A stretch of DNA of 64,000 nucleotides, taken from positions 248,001 through 312,000 of the forward strand of contig NZ_JAEOAH010000001.1 of the NCBI RefSeq assembly GCF_016612995.1. Reading direction: 5' to 3'. This DNA is from Viridibacillus soli (GTDB lineage Bacteria; Bacillota; Bacilli; Bacillales_A; Planococcaceae). Below are positions 8,973 to 18,066 of the stretch, piece by piece. Position 1 is the stretch's first letter; each line of letters opens with the position of its first letter. The notes under the pieces were generated by a model, which was not told where the DNA came from, searched no databases, and saw only the letters and a program-made list of their open reading frames with translations. The position numbers and the translations under genes were made by a program.

Positions 8973-9753
8973 AAATTTTAATATTCTCCACGTTTTTTCT
9001 TGTACCCCAAATACCGATAATGACCAACAGTAATATTGCAATAACTGTTACTACTACAGACAACCAGAAGTCACTACTATCAGGTTCTGCAACTAACCAA
9101 GTAATGGCATACGTGCCTAGCTTCCAAGGTGATACCGTCCAAAACTGACCGATAATACTATCAATTAACTGCATAAAATACGTCAATAAAAATGCAAGTG
9201 TTCCAGCAACACCCGTTGAAAATACTGCGCTTGCAGTAAGCGTCACTGTCACAACGAACAACACCCATAAACTATATGTACCAATAAGTGCTGCACATTT
9301 CCAAACATCCATCTCATCATATAAAATCATCGTGTAATAAAAACTTGCAAGTAAACCTAAAACAGTACTTAATAGCGCAACAATCGTTGCCCCTGATAAT
9401 TTACTTAAATAATAAGCGCTAAAAGAAATCGGACGTACATACAATAAAGCTGCTGTACGATTTTTGCGCTCCTTACTAATGACTCCCATGAAGCTTAATA
9501 TGACAATTAAAGCAACAATAAGATGAAACTGACCGACTGTCGAAGCCATCACATCAGCCGATGTCATATCCGTAATACCCATATCAACGCCCTCAGGCAT
9601 ATTACCAACAGCCTTCATAATATCTTCCATATAATAAAACATGACAGGCTGCATTATGCCATATAGCACAAAAACAATTGGAATCCATAAAATCTTCAAA
9701 TTACGTACATGATCACGCCATTCTTTTTGTAACAATACTCGCCATTGCATCAT
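8971..9753 (-). CDS. ABC-2 type permease, YxlG-like
   Basis: A 260-residue ABC-2 family permease with six hydrophobic segments, starting MMQWRVLLQKEWRDHVRNLK, a typical cytoplasmic N-terminal helix. The segment after TM2 reads SKERKNRTAALLYVRPIS, the usual coupling region of NosY/YxlG-type exporters. It overlaps the ATPase gene by four bases and is the third gene of a PLDc_N protein-ATPase-permease set, the same order as yxlE-yxlF-yxlG of the Bacillus subtilis sigY operon. Substrate unknown. The short bidirectional terminator follows immediately. Confidence 0.82.
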   Translation of the reverse strand: MMQWRVLLQKEWRDHVRNLKILWIPIVFVLYGIMQPVMFYYMEDIMKAVGNMPEGVDMGITDMTSADVMASTVGQFHLIVALIVILSFMGVISKERKNRTAALLYVRPISFSAYYLSKLSGATIVALLSTVLGLLASFYYTMILYDEMDVWKCAALIGTYSLWVLFVVTVTLTASAVFSTGVAGTLAFLLTYFMQLIDSIIGQFWTVSPWKLGTYAITWLVAEPDSSDFWLSVVVTVIAILLLVIIGIWGTRKNVENIKI

Positions 9754-10634
9754 CCATTCGCCACCTTCATGAAGATTTCTTCCAAGCTTGCGGATTGCTG
9801 CTCGACTTTTCTGATTGCAAAGTCCCCCTTAGCTAGCTCCTGTATAACTTGCTGCATTGTAGCTATTTGCAATGTCACAACGGCTCCTTGTTGCTCGGCG
9901 CTGAGGGTACTACTCTCTACAAATCTCGCAGCCTCTACTTTCTCTTTAAACTCCACTACAATTTGGTGATGTTCATACTTTGCTTTCACATCTTGTAATG
10001 AGCCTTGTTCAACTAAATGACCATCTTTTAAGAACAATAATTGGTCTGTCATTTGTTCAGCGTCATTCAGAATATGTGTTGAATATAAAATCGTCATCTC
10101 TTTTTGTAATGATTTCATCAAATGCATCATATCTAAGCGACCTGCTGGATCTAGCGCTGATACTGGTTCATCTAAGAGAAGCAATTTGGGTTTATGTATA
10201 ATTGCCTGTGCTAAGCCCAGTCTTTGCTTCATACCACCTGAAAACGTGCCTATTTTCTTATTTGCAGCATCTTTCAAACCAACGAATTGTAGCAATTTCT
10301 CTGACTCATCTTTCGCAACTTTTGCCGGTAATCCATTTAACTGTGCAGCCATGATTAAAAACTCACTAGCAGTTAACCATGTATTAAACTGCGGATATTG
10401 TGGCAAAAATCCAATTGCTGCTCGTGGATCTCCCACTATCCCCTCATGCTGTATTTGCCCACTTGTCGGTTTTAATAATCCAGCAAGCATCGATAATATC
10501 GTCGTTTTCCCTGCTCCATTCGTTCCAATTAGCGCAGTAGCTGTACCTTTTTTTAGTTCAAACGATATATTTTTTATCACTTCATGCTGTCCATAATTCT
10601 TTTGCAACGCTGAAACTTGTAATAACTGGCTCAT
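9750..10634 (-). CDS. ABC transporter ATP-binding protein, YxlF-like
   Basis: A 294-residue ATPase with Walker A GTNGAGKTT, Q-loop FLPQYPQF, signature FSGGMKQRLGLAQA, Walker B LLLLDEPVSALD and an H-switch in YSTHIL. The C-terminal 80 residues form the extra domain typical of CcmA/NatA-like exporters. The start chosen is the ATG at 10634 (MSQLLQVSALQKNYG), with GGGAGG upstream; a longer frame exists but has no site. It overlaps the preceding 62-residue membrane protein and the following permease, so the three are translationally coupled. Energises export of an unknown compound. Confidence 0.88.
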   Translation of the reverse strand: MSQLLQVSALQKNYGQHEVIKNISFELKKGTATALIGTNGAGKTTILSMLAGLLKPTSGQIQHEGIVGDPRAAIGFLPQYPQFNTWLTASEFLIMAAQLNGLPAKVAKDESEKLLQFVGLKDAANKKIGTFSGGMKQRLGLAQAIIHKPKLLLLDEPVSALDPAGRLDMMHLMKSLQKEMTILYSTHILNDAEQMTDQLLFLKDGHLVEQGSLQDVKAKYEHHQIVVEFKEKVEAARFVESSTLSAEQQGAVVTLQIATMQQVIQELAKGDFAIRKVEQQSASLEEIFMKVANG

Positions 10635-10819
10635 ACTTGTTTCCTCCCGAAGATAAAGTAAATAATCGAACCAATAATATTTCCACAGACAATAACAATA
10701 GCCCACAGCCATTTTGGACCATTTGTTTGCGGGATTTTCACTAGATCAATTAAAGCAACAATCATCAAAATAAACTGAATAATTATAATCGGTAAAAGCA
10801 TCATTAATAATGAACTCAT
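10631..10819 (-). CDS. Small PLDc_N-type membrane protein, YxlE-like
   Basis: A 62-residue protein of two hydrophobic helices with the motif DLVKIPQTNGPKWLWAIVIVCGNIIGSIIYFIFGR. This is the PLDc_N/YxlE signature (Trp-Trp region, Gly-Ile-Ile, and a closing Phe-Gly-Arg). The length matches YxlE of Bacillus subtilis, which helps restrain SigY. The start at 10819 has AGAGGTGAG upstream. It opens the yxlEFG-like operon, but no sigma-factor/YxlD partner is present nearby, so a sigma-control role is not supported here. Confidence 0.78.
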   Translation of the reverse strand: MSSLLMMLLPIIIIQFILMIVALIDLVKIPQTNGPKWLWAIVIVCGNIIGSIIYFIFGRKQV

Positions 10820-10883
10820 CTTGCTCACCTCTCTTTTGTTATACACTTAATATAACAGATAATAAATTCCATGAAAAGGATAA

Positions 10884-10928
10884 TAAAAAAAATACCTGAC
10901 AAAGACAGTTCGTCTGAGCAGGTATTTA
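10884..10928 (-). terminator. Terminator of pheST
   Basis: Arms AAATACCTG and CAGGTATTT flank a 20-base loop. A run of Ts follows on the minus strand. Confidence 0.85.
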
Positions 10929-10945
10929 GTATACAAATTTATTTA

Positions 10946-13351
10946 TTAACGAATTTGTGCATTCGCTTCTGCTAATGCTTTTAACACTTCGTCATGTGCC
11001 GCTACTACTTCTTCATCCGTTAAAGTACGCTCAGGTTCAAAGTATTGTAATGAGAAGGCTACTGATTTCTTACCTTCTTCCATTTTGTCTCCTTCATATA
11101 AATCGAAGACACGAACATCTTTCAATAATGTGCCACCTGCTTGACGGATGATTGCTTCAAGATCCGCTGCAGCTGTGCTTCTATCAACAACTAGCGCAAT
11201 ATCACGTGACATCGATGGGAAACGTGGAACTGGAACGTAAACTAGCGCTTCAGTAGATACTTCTAATATAGCTGCTAAGTTCATTTCCATTACGTATGTT
11301 TCTTTTAAACCATTTGCTTTTTGTTCAGTTGGATGCAATTGACCGATTAAACCGATACGCTTGCCATTTAATAATACGCTAGCTGTACGACCTGGATGTA
11401 AACCAGCAACTGTTGCACGTTCAAATGCTACTGCATCCGCTAAACCAAGACGATCAAATAATCCTTCGATGATTCCTTTTAATACGAAGAAATCCACTTT
11501 CTTCTGTTCACCTTGCCAAGCGTGATCTAACCAATTACCTGTGATTACTGCTGCTACATGCTCTTCTTCAAGCGGCAGCCCTTCCTCAGTTAAACCTAAG
11601 AATACAGAATCCACTTCATAAAGTGCTACAGTATCCGCTTGACGCGCGACATTGTAAGAAGCTGCTTCCACTAAATGTGGGATTAAGCTTTGACGTAATG
11701 TGCTACGCTCTTCACTCATTGGCATTAACAATTTTGTAACTGAAGCTGTTTCTAATGCATATTTTTGTGAAAGTGCATCAGATGTTAATGAATAAGTCAG
11801 TGCTTGGTAAAGACCTACACCTTCTAAGTACGAACGCACGATACGACGTTTTGCTTGGTAAGCTGTTAAACCACCTGGTGTCGATTCGCCAATAGGCATT
11901 GTCGTTAGAATTTCATCATAGCCGTAAAGACGTGCGATTTCTTCCACGATATCTTCTTCAATTTTAATATCTTGACGGCGAGTTGGTGCATCTACATAAA
12001 GCATGCCATTCGCAGTTTCAACATCAAATTTTAAACGTTTTAAAATTGATACCATATCATCTAAAGAAATCTTCATACCAAGACGAGCATTAATAAAGTC
12101 CGGTGAAACGATTACTTTTGAAGGTGTTTTATCTAATTCATCAAAAACAACTGATCCTGCTAATACTTCACCACCAGCTAGTTCTGCTAATAATTTAGCT
12201 GCACGTTCTGCTGCAGGAATAACGCGGTTTGGATCAAGACCTTTTTCAAAGCGGGCACTCGCATCGCTACGTAAGCCTAAATCTTTTGATGTGTAGCGGA
12301 CAGATAAACCTTCAAAGTACGCAGATTCAATGACAACTGTTGTTGTTCCATCATGTACTTCTGAGTTTAATCCACCCATAACACCAGCTACTGCAACAGG
12401 CTCTTTTCCATTTGTAATAACAAGGTTTTTAGTATTTAAAGTACGTTCTTTATCATCAAGAGTCGTAATTTTTTCGCCTTCATTTGCAAGACGGACAACA
12501 ATTTCACCTGTACCTAAACGGTCGTAATCAAATGCATGAAGCGGTTGACCATATTCCATTAAAATATAGTTTGTTACGTCTACTACATTGTTATGTGGAC
12601 GAACGCCTGCAGCCATTAAACGTTGTTGTAACCATAATGGAGACTCAGCAACTTTGACGTTTTTCACAACTTTTGCTACATACATAGGGTTTTCTACTGA
12701 TGCATCTACACGAAGTTTTAAATAATCAGAAGCTTTTTCAGCTGATTCTTTATAATCTAGCTCCGGTAATTTAATATCCTCAGAAAGGATTGCGCCTACT
12801 TCATAAGCAACACCTAACATGCTCATTGCATCCGAGCGGTTTGGTGTTAAACCAAGCTCAAGCACTGTGTCGTATAGGCCAAGTACTTCAAGTGGGTCCG
12901 CTCCAACAGGTGTTTCTGCAGGTAATACGAAAATACCTTCGCTGTATTCTTTCGGTACTAATTTGCCTTCGATACCAAGCTCTTGTAACGAACAAATCAT
13001 ACCGTTTGATACTTCACCGCGAAGTTTTGCTTTTTTAATTTTGCCACCTGGTAAATGTGCGCCTGGACGAGCAACGATGACTTTTTGGCCAACTGCTACG
13101 TTTGGAGCGCCACATACGATTTGTGATAATTCTTCTTCACCAAAATCAACTTGGCAAATATTTAATTTATCAGCTTCTGGATGTTTTACTTTTTCTTTCA
13201 CTTCGCCGACCATTAGCTTTTTCATACCTTCTGCTAAGTCTGCTACGCCGTCCACTTCAATACCAGCGCGTGTAATTTTTTCTGCTAAAACTGCTGGCTC
13301 AAGGCCTTGTAAATCAACATATTGTTCTAACCATTTTAATGATACTAGCAT
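10946..13351 (-). CDS. pheT: Phenylalanyl-tRNA synthetase beta subunit
   Basis: An 801-residue PheRS beta chain, partner of PheS in the alpha2-beta2 enzyme that charges tRNA-Phe. The N-terminal tRNA-binding OB fold (about 40-155, with HPEADKLNICQVD) is followed by the B3/4 editing region (RSDAMSMLGVAYEVG, RPHNNVVDVTNYILMEYGQPLHAFD). Then come the B5 domain, the core aaRS-like domain (YQALTYSLTS) and a C-terminal ferredoxin-fold anticodon-binding domain (VPRFPSMSRDIALVVD to DEVLKAL). It lies 12 bases after pheS, controlled by the Phe T-box and ended by the terminator at 10884-10928. Full length. Confidence 0.96.
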   Translation of the reverse strand: MLVSLKWLEQYVDLQGLEPAVLAEKITRAGIEVDGVADLAEGMKKLMVGEVKEKVKHPEADKLNICQVDFGEEELSQIVCGAPNVAVGQKVIVARPGAHLPGGKIKKAKLRGEVSNGMICSLQELGIEGKLVPKEYSEGIFVLPAETPVGADPLEVLGLYDTVLELGLTPNRSDAMSMLGVAYEVGAILSEDIKLPELDYKESAEKASDYLKLRVDASVENPMYVAKVVKNVKVAESPLWLQQRLMAAGVRPHNNVVDVTNYILMEYGQPLHAFDYDRLGTGEIVVRLANEGEKITTLDDKERTLNTKNLVITNGKEPVAVAGVMGGLNSEVHDGTTTVVIESAYFEGLSVRYTSKDLGLRSDASARFEKGLDPNRVIPAAERAAKLLAELAGGEVLAGSVVFDELDKTPSKVIVSPDFINARLGMKISLDDMVSILKRLKFDVETANGMLYVDAPTRRQDIKIEEDIVEEIARLYGYDEILTTMPIGESTPGGLTAYQAKRRIVRSYLEGVGLYQALTYSLTSDALSQKYALETASVTKLLMPMSEERSTLRQSLIPHLVEAASYNVARQADTVALYEVDSVFLGLTEEGLPLEEEHVAAVITGNWLDHAWQGEQKKVDFFVLKGIIEGLFDRLGLADAVAFERATVAGLHPGRTASVLLNGKRIGLIGQLHPTEQKANGLKETYVMEMNLAAILEVSTEALVYVPVPRFPSMSRDIALVVDRSTAAADLEAIIRQAGGTLLKDVRVFDLYEGDKMEEGKKSVAFSLQYFEPERTLTDEEVVAAHDEVLKALAEANAQIR

Positions 13352-13363
13352 GTTTACCCCTCC

Positions 13364-14407
13364 TTACTGTTCTGTGCGGTGGAATTGTGATAAGAATCGG
13401 ACATCATTTGTGTAGAAATGACGGATATCATCCACCCCATGTTTCAACATTGCGATACGTTCTTGTCCCATACCAAATGCAAAGCCTGAAACTTTTTTAG
13501 GATCATAACCTGCCATTTCAAGGACGTTTGGATGCACCATACCAGCACCTAAAATTTCAATCCAACCTGTTTTTTTACATAAACTACAGCCATCTCCACC
13601 ACATTTAAAGCATGAGATATCCATTTCTACTGAAGGCTCAGTGAATGGGAAGAAACTTGGGCGTAAGCGAATTTCACGTTCTTGACCAAACATTTTTTTA
13701 GCGAAAAGATCTAAAGTACCTTTTAAGTCGCTCATTGTAATGTTCTCGCTTATTACAAGTCCTTCAATCTGATTGAATTGATGCGAGTGAGTAGCATCAT
13801 CATTATCACGGCGGAATACTTTACCTGGACAAATGATTTTCACTGCTGCACCTTGTTTTTTCTCCATTGTACGAGCTTGTACTGGAGATGTCTGTGTACG
13901 CAGTAAAATCTCTTCAGAAATATAGAATGTATCTTGCATATCACGAGCTGGGTGACCTTTTGGTAAGTTCAATGCTTCGAAGTTGTAGTAATCTTTTTCA
14001 ACTTCTGGACCTTCCGCAATTTCATAACCCATGCTGATAAATAGGTCTTCGATTTCTTCAACAACCTTTGTCAGCGGATGTTTACTACCCACTTTTAAAG
14101 GTCTTCCTGGTAAAGTGACATCGATTGACTCTTTTTCAAGTTGTTCTTGGATTGCTTTCTCTTCTAGTAATTGTGCGCGTGCTTCAAGCACCTCAGTTAC
14201 TTCTTGACGTACGACGTTTACTAGCGCACCCATTTTAGGACGTTCCTCTGCAGGAAGTTTACCCATCCCTTTTAATAAATCCGTAATCGGACCTTTTTTA
14301 CCTAAATAAGCAACGCGGACATCGTTTAACTCTTTAGAGTTAGCTGCTGCTGCAATTTTAGCTAAAGCTTCTTCCTTTAGCAGATTCAATTGTTCTTCCA
14401 TTGCCAT
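13364..14407 (-). CDS. pheS: Phenylalanyl-tRNA synthetase alpha subunit
   Basis: A 347-residue PheRS alpha chain, the catalytic class II subunit. An N-terminal coiled coil (about 1-85) precedes the catalytic core with [21 protein letters not shown], motif 2 [19 protein letters not shown] and motif 3 [32 protein letters not shown] stretch carries four cysteines, as in Bacillus PheS. The ATG at 14407 has GGAGGAA eight bases upstream. It is the first gene of pheST, and its leader holds a complete T-box. Confidence 0.96.
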   Translation of the reverse strand: MAMEEQLNLLKEEALAKIAAAANSKELNDVRVAYLGKKGPITDLLKGMGKLPAEERPKMGALVNVVRQEVTEVLEARAQLLEEKAIQEQLEKESIDVTLPGRPLKVGSKHPLTKVVEEIEDLFISMGYEIAEGPEVEKDYYNFEALNLPKGHPARDMQDTFYISEEILLRTQTSPVQARTMEKKQGAAVKIICPGKVFRRDNDDATHSHQFNQIEGLVISENITMSDLKGTLDLFAKKMFGQEREIRLRPSFFPFTEPSVEMDISCFKCGGDGCSLCKKTGWIEILGAGMVHPNVLEMAGYDPKKVSGFAFGMGQERIAMLKHGVDDIRHFYTNDVRFLSQFHRTEQ

Positions 14408-14501
14408 TTAAATTCCTCCTTCCAATATAGAAAAGCAAAAACAAATTGTTTTTACTCAACATGTAAACCATCTTTTTATGTAGATTGTGTAAAAATCTGC
14501 A

Positions 14502-14770
14502 CAAAAAAACTCGCCCCCTAAAAAGGGACGAGGACATATTTCGCGGTACCACCCTAGTTATTGTGCCTAAACACAATCACTTCATTGAAATAACGGCTCT
14601 AAACCGGCCTACCTTTACAGCAATTGCTGGTCCCGGTGGCTGCTAACGGAGTGAACTTCTATGTAACACAACTTTATGCACGCTTGCAGTCTTTGGCGTG
14701 TACTCCCTAAAAAGTGTAGATACATGTACTTTTTCCGATCGATGCATTTGGATTATATATTCATTATTAT
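14502..14770 (-). promoter_or_regulatory. T-box riboswitch (tRNA-Phe) of pheST
   Basis: The minus-strand leader has the conserved T-box AGGGTGGTACCGCG (around 14543-14557), able to pair with the NCCA end of uncharged tRNA. Next comes a terminator hairpin of CCTCGTCCC and GGGGCGAG with a T-run (14502-14534). On the 3' side of stem I, GAAGTTCACTCC places the Phe codon TTC at 14653-14655 in the expected specifier loop. Uncharged tRNA-Phe should favour the antiterminator and raise pheST expression. Confidence 0.92.
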
Positions 14771-14773
14771 AAC

Positions 14774-14802
14774 ATTATACGCAACTGAAAGATTTTCTTC
14801 AA
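14774..14802 (-). promoter_or_regulatory. Sigma-A promoter of pheST
   Basis: On the minus strand TTGAAG (14797-14802) and TATAAT (14774-14779) are exactly 17 bases apart, just upstream of the T-box leader and next to the end of rlmP. Confidence 0.8.
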
Positions 14803-14804
14803 GT

Positions 14805-15575
14805 TCACTTTGCTGAAACTGCGAAGTTATATAACAAAATACCAGAAGCTACTGCTACATTTAAAGATTCAGCTTTCCCTAAAATTGGGATAATCACATT
14901 AGCATCTGTTTTTGCTAGTAAGTCTGGGTGAATACCATTGCCTTCATTGCCCATAATAAGTGCGAACTTGTCGCCTTTTTTTACTTCCGAATACACAACG
15001 GCGTTATCCAGTGCTGTCCCAATAACTGGTACTAAGCGATCTTGAAGACGGTCAATCCAATCTTCCAATTCACCTTTCACAACTGGAATATGGAAATGCG
15101 AACCTTGAGCTGAGCGTACTGTTTTTGGATTGAAAGCATCTGCTGAGCCTTTACCAAGAATAACCGCATCGATACCAGCTGCATCTGCTGTACGAATCAT
15201 CGTACCGACATTACCTGGATCTTGCACTGCATCAATTAATAAAACTTTAGTCCAGCTTGCTTGTTCTTCCTCTGTTACAACACGTTGTTTACATTGCGCG
15301 AAGATTCCTTGAGGATGTTCTGTTTCAGACAATTCTTTGGCGATAGCTTGTGTAACTTCAACTACATGGATATCATCAAAATTCCAAGTATGCGGAATAT
15401 CTACACCTTCACGAACAATAATTGTTAGCACTTCACCGTTGTTTTTAATCGCTTCTTCAACTAAGTGGAAACCTTCAACAAGAAATTCTCCCGAACGTTC
15501 ACGTTCTTTTCTAGTTGTCACTAGCTTTTTCCAATACTTCACTAGTGAGTTTTGCGTAGATTCAATTCTTTTCAT
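14805..15575 (-). CDS. rlmP: 23S rRNA 2'-O-ribose methyltransferase, SPOUT family (RlmP/YsgA)
   Basis: A 256-residue SpoU/TrmH-type methyltransferase. The N-terminal L30e-like RNA-binding part (about 1-95) opens with RIESTQNSLVKYWKKL. The SPOUT knot carries VLLIDAVQDPGNVGTMIRTADAAG, FALIMGNEGNGIHPDLL and IPILGKAESLNVAVASGILLY, which are motifs 1-3 forming the SAM site. It lies next to pheS and near sspI, as ysgA does in Bacillus subtilis, where the protein (RlmP) methylates a 23S rRNA guanosine. The symbol rests on this synteny plus the family match; target specificity is inferred. Confidence 0.85.
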   Translation of the reverse strand: MKRIESTQNSLVKYWKKLVTTRKERERSGEFLVEGFHLVEEAIKNNGEVLTIIVREGVDIPHTWNFDDIHVVEVTQAIAKELSETEHPQGIFAQCKQRVVTEEEQASWTKVLLIDAVQDPGNVGTMIRTADAAGIDAVILGKGSADAFNPKTVRSAQGSHFHIPVVKGELEDWIDRLQDRLVPVIGTALDNAVVYSEVKKGDKFALIMGNEGNGIHPDLLAKTDANVIIPILGKAESLNVAVASGILLYNFAVSAK

Positions 15576-15598
15576 AAAATGTATACCGCCTTTATTTT

Positions 15599-16576
15599 TT
15601 AAATCGTTAAGGTTATTTTGCCAAACTGGTGATTTTCTTTTAAATATTGAAGCGCTGTTTCTGCCTCGTTTAATGAGAATGTACGGTCAATCACAGGATG
15701 CGTGTTAAATTCCGCTAAATGCGCAAGGCATGCACGAAACTCATCGCGACTTCCCATTGTAGTCCCATACAAAGTATATTGTCCATAGAAAAATTTTCGT
15801 AAGTCAAAATCGACAACGTCCTCAGTCGTTGCACCGAACAATACTATTTTACCACCCTTTTTCAAAACATCCAAAGAGCGGTTAAAAGTTGCGCGTCCAA
15901 CACTCTCAATGACAACATCAATTTGCTCATCTTTTAACAGTTCTAGCCAATCTTCATTCGTATCAATCGCAACATCAGCACCGATTTCAAGCGCCGCCTG
16001 ACGTTTTTCTTCGCTACGAGATGTGACAATCACTCTTGCCCCAACGTTTTTAGCCATTTGGATTAAAAATGTCGCAACACCACTACCTGCTCCTGGGATA
16101 AAGATCGTTTGTCCCGCTACTACTTGCCCTTTTGTAAATAATGCACGATAACCAGTTAATGGCGAAATACCAATAACAGAAGCCTCTTCAAAAGTAAGAT
16201 GAGCCGGCTTGTGCTCTAGTTGTTCCGCTGAAATCGCAATCTTCTCTGCAAATGTACCGTGATCAGGAAAGCTTAAAATGTCAAAGTCAACAGGTGGGGT
16301 ATCAGACTGTTCATACCATCGCAATGAAGGATTAATAATTACTTCATCGCCTACTTGCCAATCTGTCACACCTTCACCGATTGCTTCAATAATACCTGCA
16401 GCATCCGAGCCTAAAATTAGTGCCTCACTATCATCTCCTAAACGTCCTGGTGTATACAAATCACGACGGTTCAAACCTGCAGCCTTTATCGCTACAACCG
16501 CTTCCCCTGCCCCTGCTTGCGGATTCGGTAATTCCGTTACTTTTAAAGAACCTTTTTCATAAACGAATGCTTTCAT
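15599..16576 (-). CDS. MDR-superfamily NAD(P)H-dependent oxidoreductase (alcohol dehydrogenase/quinone reductase-like)
   Basis: A 325-residue medium-chain dehydrogenase/reductase. The GroES-like N-domain has AAGLNRRDLYTPG and LGSDAAGIIEAIGEGVTDWQVGDEV. The Rossmann part has IFIPGAGSGVATFLIQMAKNVGARVIVTSRSEEK. The GHE zinc-ligand motif and the structural Cys cluster of true zinc alcohol dehydrogenases are absent, so it is more likely a zinc-independent quinone or enal reductase of the YogA/YhdH kind. Tandem ATGs lie at 16579 and 16576 with AGGGG upstream; either could start. The longer frame to 16672 has no site. Monocistronic, and divergent from sspI. Confidence 0.85.
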   Translation of the reverse strand: MKAFVYEKGSLKVTELPNPQAGAGEAVVAIKAAGLNRRDLYTPGRLGDDSEALILGSDAAGIIEAIGEGVTDWQVGDEVIINPSLRWYEQSDTPPVDFDILSFPDHGTFAEKIAISAEQLEHKPAHLTFEEASVIGISPLTGYRALFTKGQVVAGQTIFIPGAGSGVATFLIQMAKNVGARVIVTSRSEEKRQAALEIGADVAIDTNEDWLELLKDEQIDVVIESVGRATFNRSLDVLKKGGKIVLFGATTEDVVDFDLRKFFYGQYTLYGTTMGSRDEFRACLAHLAEFNTHPVIDRTFSLNEAETALQYLKENHQFGKITLTI

Positions 16577-16712
16577 CATGAAACAACCCCTAGTTATGTA
16601 ATATTTTTTCGTAAAATTGGCAATATTAAATAATATTGACCATTCTAATTTTAACAAATGCATGTATAACAATCGAGCCTATCGGCAAAAATGATTATAG
16701 GAGGGATGAAGC

Positions 16713-16919
16713 ATGAATTTTCAAATACGTGAGGCAATTAAAGCAAACGTTCACGGTCAAAGTGCAGATGAACTGAAGGGTATTTTGGTAGATGCAATTG
16801 ATCGCGGTGAGGAACATTTACTCCCTGGTCTCGGTGTCTTTTTAGAAGCCTGGTGGACAAATGCAGACCAGCAAAAACAACAAAACTTTATGCAAGATTT
16901 AGCCAAAGCAATGGCGTAA
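16713..16919 (+). CDS. sspI: Small acid-soluble spore protein I
   Basis: A 68-residue SspI, a minor spore-core protein made in the forespore. MNFQIREAIKANVHGQ, IVDAIDRGEEHLLPGLGVFLEAWW and the C-terminal Gln/Lys-rich helix match the family, which is about 70 residues long. It has a strong GGAGGGATG ribosome-binding site, its own terminator and a location beside rlmP, as in Bacillus subtilis. It is good evidence that the host forms endospores. A second, decayed copy of its 3' end and terminator lies 1.1 kb downstream. Confidence 0.95.
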   Translation: MNFQIREAIKANVHGQSADELKGILVDAIDRGEEHLLPGLGVFLEAWWTNADQQKQQNFMQDLAKAMA

Positions 16920-16922
16920 TAA

Positions 16923-16967
16923 AAAACTGTCCAAGCGGATTCAAATGCGCTCGGACAGTTTTTTGTT
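16923..16967. terminator. Terminator of sspI (bidirectional)
   Basis: Arms AAAACTGTCCAAGCG and CGCTCGGACAGTTTT with a T-run on the plus strand and As on the other side. It also faces the converging membrane-protein gene. Confidence 0.88.
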
Positions 16968-16968
16968 T

Positions 16969-17484
16969 TCAAGAAAATTCAGATACTTCCTCTTTATCTT
17001 CTTTTACATATTTACGGATTTCAAAATAATACATGAGGTTTTGTATAATAGCGATCAATAAAATGATGACAATATACCAAAAGCGATTCATTGGAATGAA
17101 GAACAGCGCAGTAGCTAACGGTAATGCAAAAGAAATGAAAGTATACACCTTTTGCGTTGCACGCTGCGTAACAGTACGCATCATTTCATCCTCTTCTAAG
17201 TACTCAGGCGGCTGGATACTAAACATAGATACTTTATGTTGTGGATTCAATTTGTTATGTTGCCTAAATTTATAAGCATAAGCAGGCAAATAAATTAGAC
17301 TGAGCAACATAGCGGAAATTAGTTGCCAATTAATATGGCTTGTTATATAAATTTCAATCGCCCCGTCTTTCCCTTTGCTCCACTCAATAGGGAAAGAATG
17401 TGTAACACCATATGCCGCTATAACTAAAATAACAATACCTAAAATATTCCATAACGGGCTCTGTACACGTAAATCCTTTTTCAT
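16969..17484 (-). CDS. Four-span membrane protein paired with an XRE regulator
   Basis: A 171-residue protein with hydrophobic segments at about 9-28, 53-70, 115-130 and 135-153, a cytoplasmic loop with a cluster of acidic residues (YLEEDEMMRTVTQRATQK) and a charged tail. No family is recognised. The ATG at 17484 overlaps the stop codon of the regulator (ATGA), so the two genes are translationally coupled. Small XRE regulator/membrane-protein pairs of this type are common in Firmicutes, and the membrane partner is usually of unknown role. The GGGGAGGAAGAGG site supports this start. Confidence 0.75.
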   Translation of the reverse strand: MKKDLRVQSPLWNILGIVILVIAAYGVTHSFPIEWSKGKDGAIEIYITSHINWQLISAMLLSLIYLPAYAYKFRQHNKLNPQHKVSMFSIQPPEYLEEDEMMRTVTQRATQKVYTFISFALPLATALFFIPMNRFWYIVIILLIAIIQNLMYYFEIRKYVKEDKEEVSEFS

Positions 17485-17690
17485 TCCTCTTCCTCCCCTT
17501 CTAACCAAAATAGTTCATCTACTTTAATTTGTAACTCTGTTGCAAGTTTTAAAGCTAATGTGATAGACGGTGAGAACTCCCCTTTTTCTATAAACCCAAT
17601 CGTTTGCCGCGTCACACCGACACGATTTCCTAATTCAGATTGCGAAAAGCTATATCTTGCTCGAAGCTCCTTCACCCGATTATGGAGCAT
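17481..17690 (-). CDS. XRE-family transcriptional regulator, YozG-like
   Basis: A 69-residue protein that is almost only a helix-turn-helix domain: VKELRARYSFSQSELGNRVGVTRQTIGFIEKGEFSPSITLALKLA, followed by the short DELFWLEGEEEE tail of the small Bacillus XRE regulators. It precedes and overlaps the gene of a four-span membrane protein and probably regulates the pair. The start ATG at 17690 has AAGAAGGTGATG upstream. Confidence 0.9.
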   Translation of the reverse strand: MLHNRVKELRARYSFSQSELGNRVGVTRQTIGFIEKGEFSPSITLALKLATELQIKVDELFWLEGEEEE

Positions 17691-17947
17691 TTCATCACCT
17701 TCTTTAAGTTAAGTACACTATACATAATGTAATGTTTAATTAACATTATGTCAATAATTAATAACATTTTTTCTCTGAGAGGCATTTAAACAAATTGGGT
17801 AATACTTTTAAAATCACTTTTTTGTATAAACAGGTTAGCTCAAAAAGAAAAACTACATTTATAAAGAATAGTTGCAATAGTAATTACATCTACCAAAATA
17901 CCCTAAAGTTCATCTGATTTTTTCGAAGTTGAAATGTATATAATAAA

Positions 17948-18066
17948 TCTTTTTAGAAGCCCGGTGGACAAATGCAGACTAGCAATCCCAACAAAACTCT
18001 ATGCCAAAGTAATGAAACAAAAAAAAATGCCCAAGCGATTACAAATACGCTTGAGCATTTTTTTCT
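17948..18066 (+). pseudogene. Decayed copy of the sspI 3' end with terminator
   Basis: From TCTTTTTAGAAGC the sequence tracks the intact sspI from 16837 onward: the stretches encoding EAWWTNAD and QQ.NFMQ are still recognisable, but with substitutions, an in-frame stop (TAG in place of CAG) and a small deletion. Like the intact gene it ends in a terminator (arms AATGCCCAAGCG and CGCTTGAGCATT, 18026-18063, T-run after). The 5' half of the gene is missing. Confidence 0.8.
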
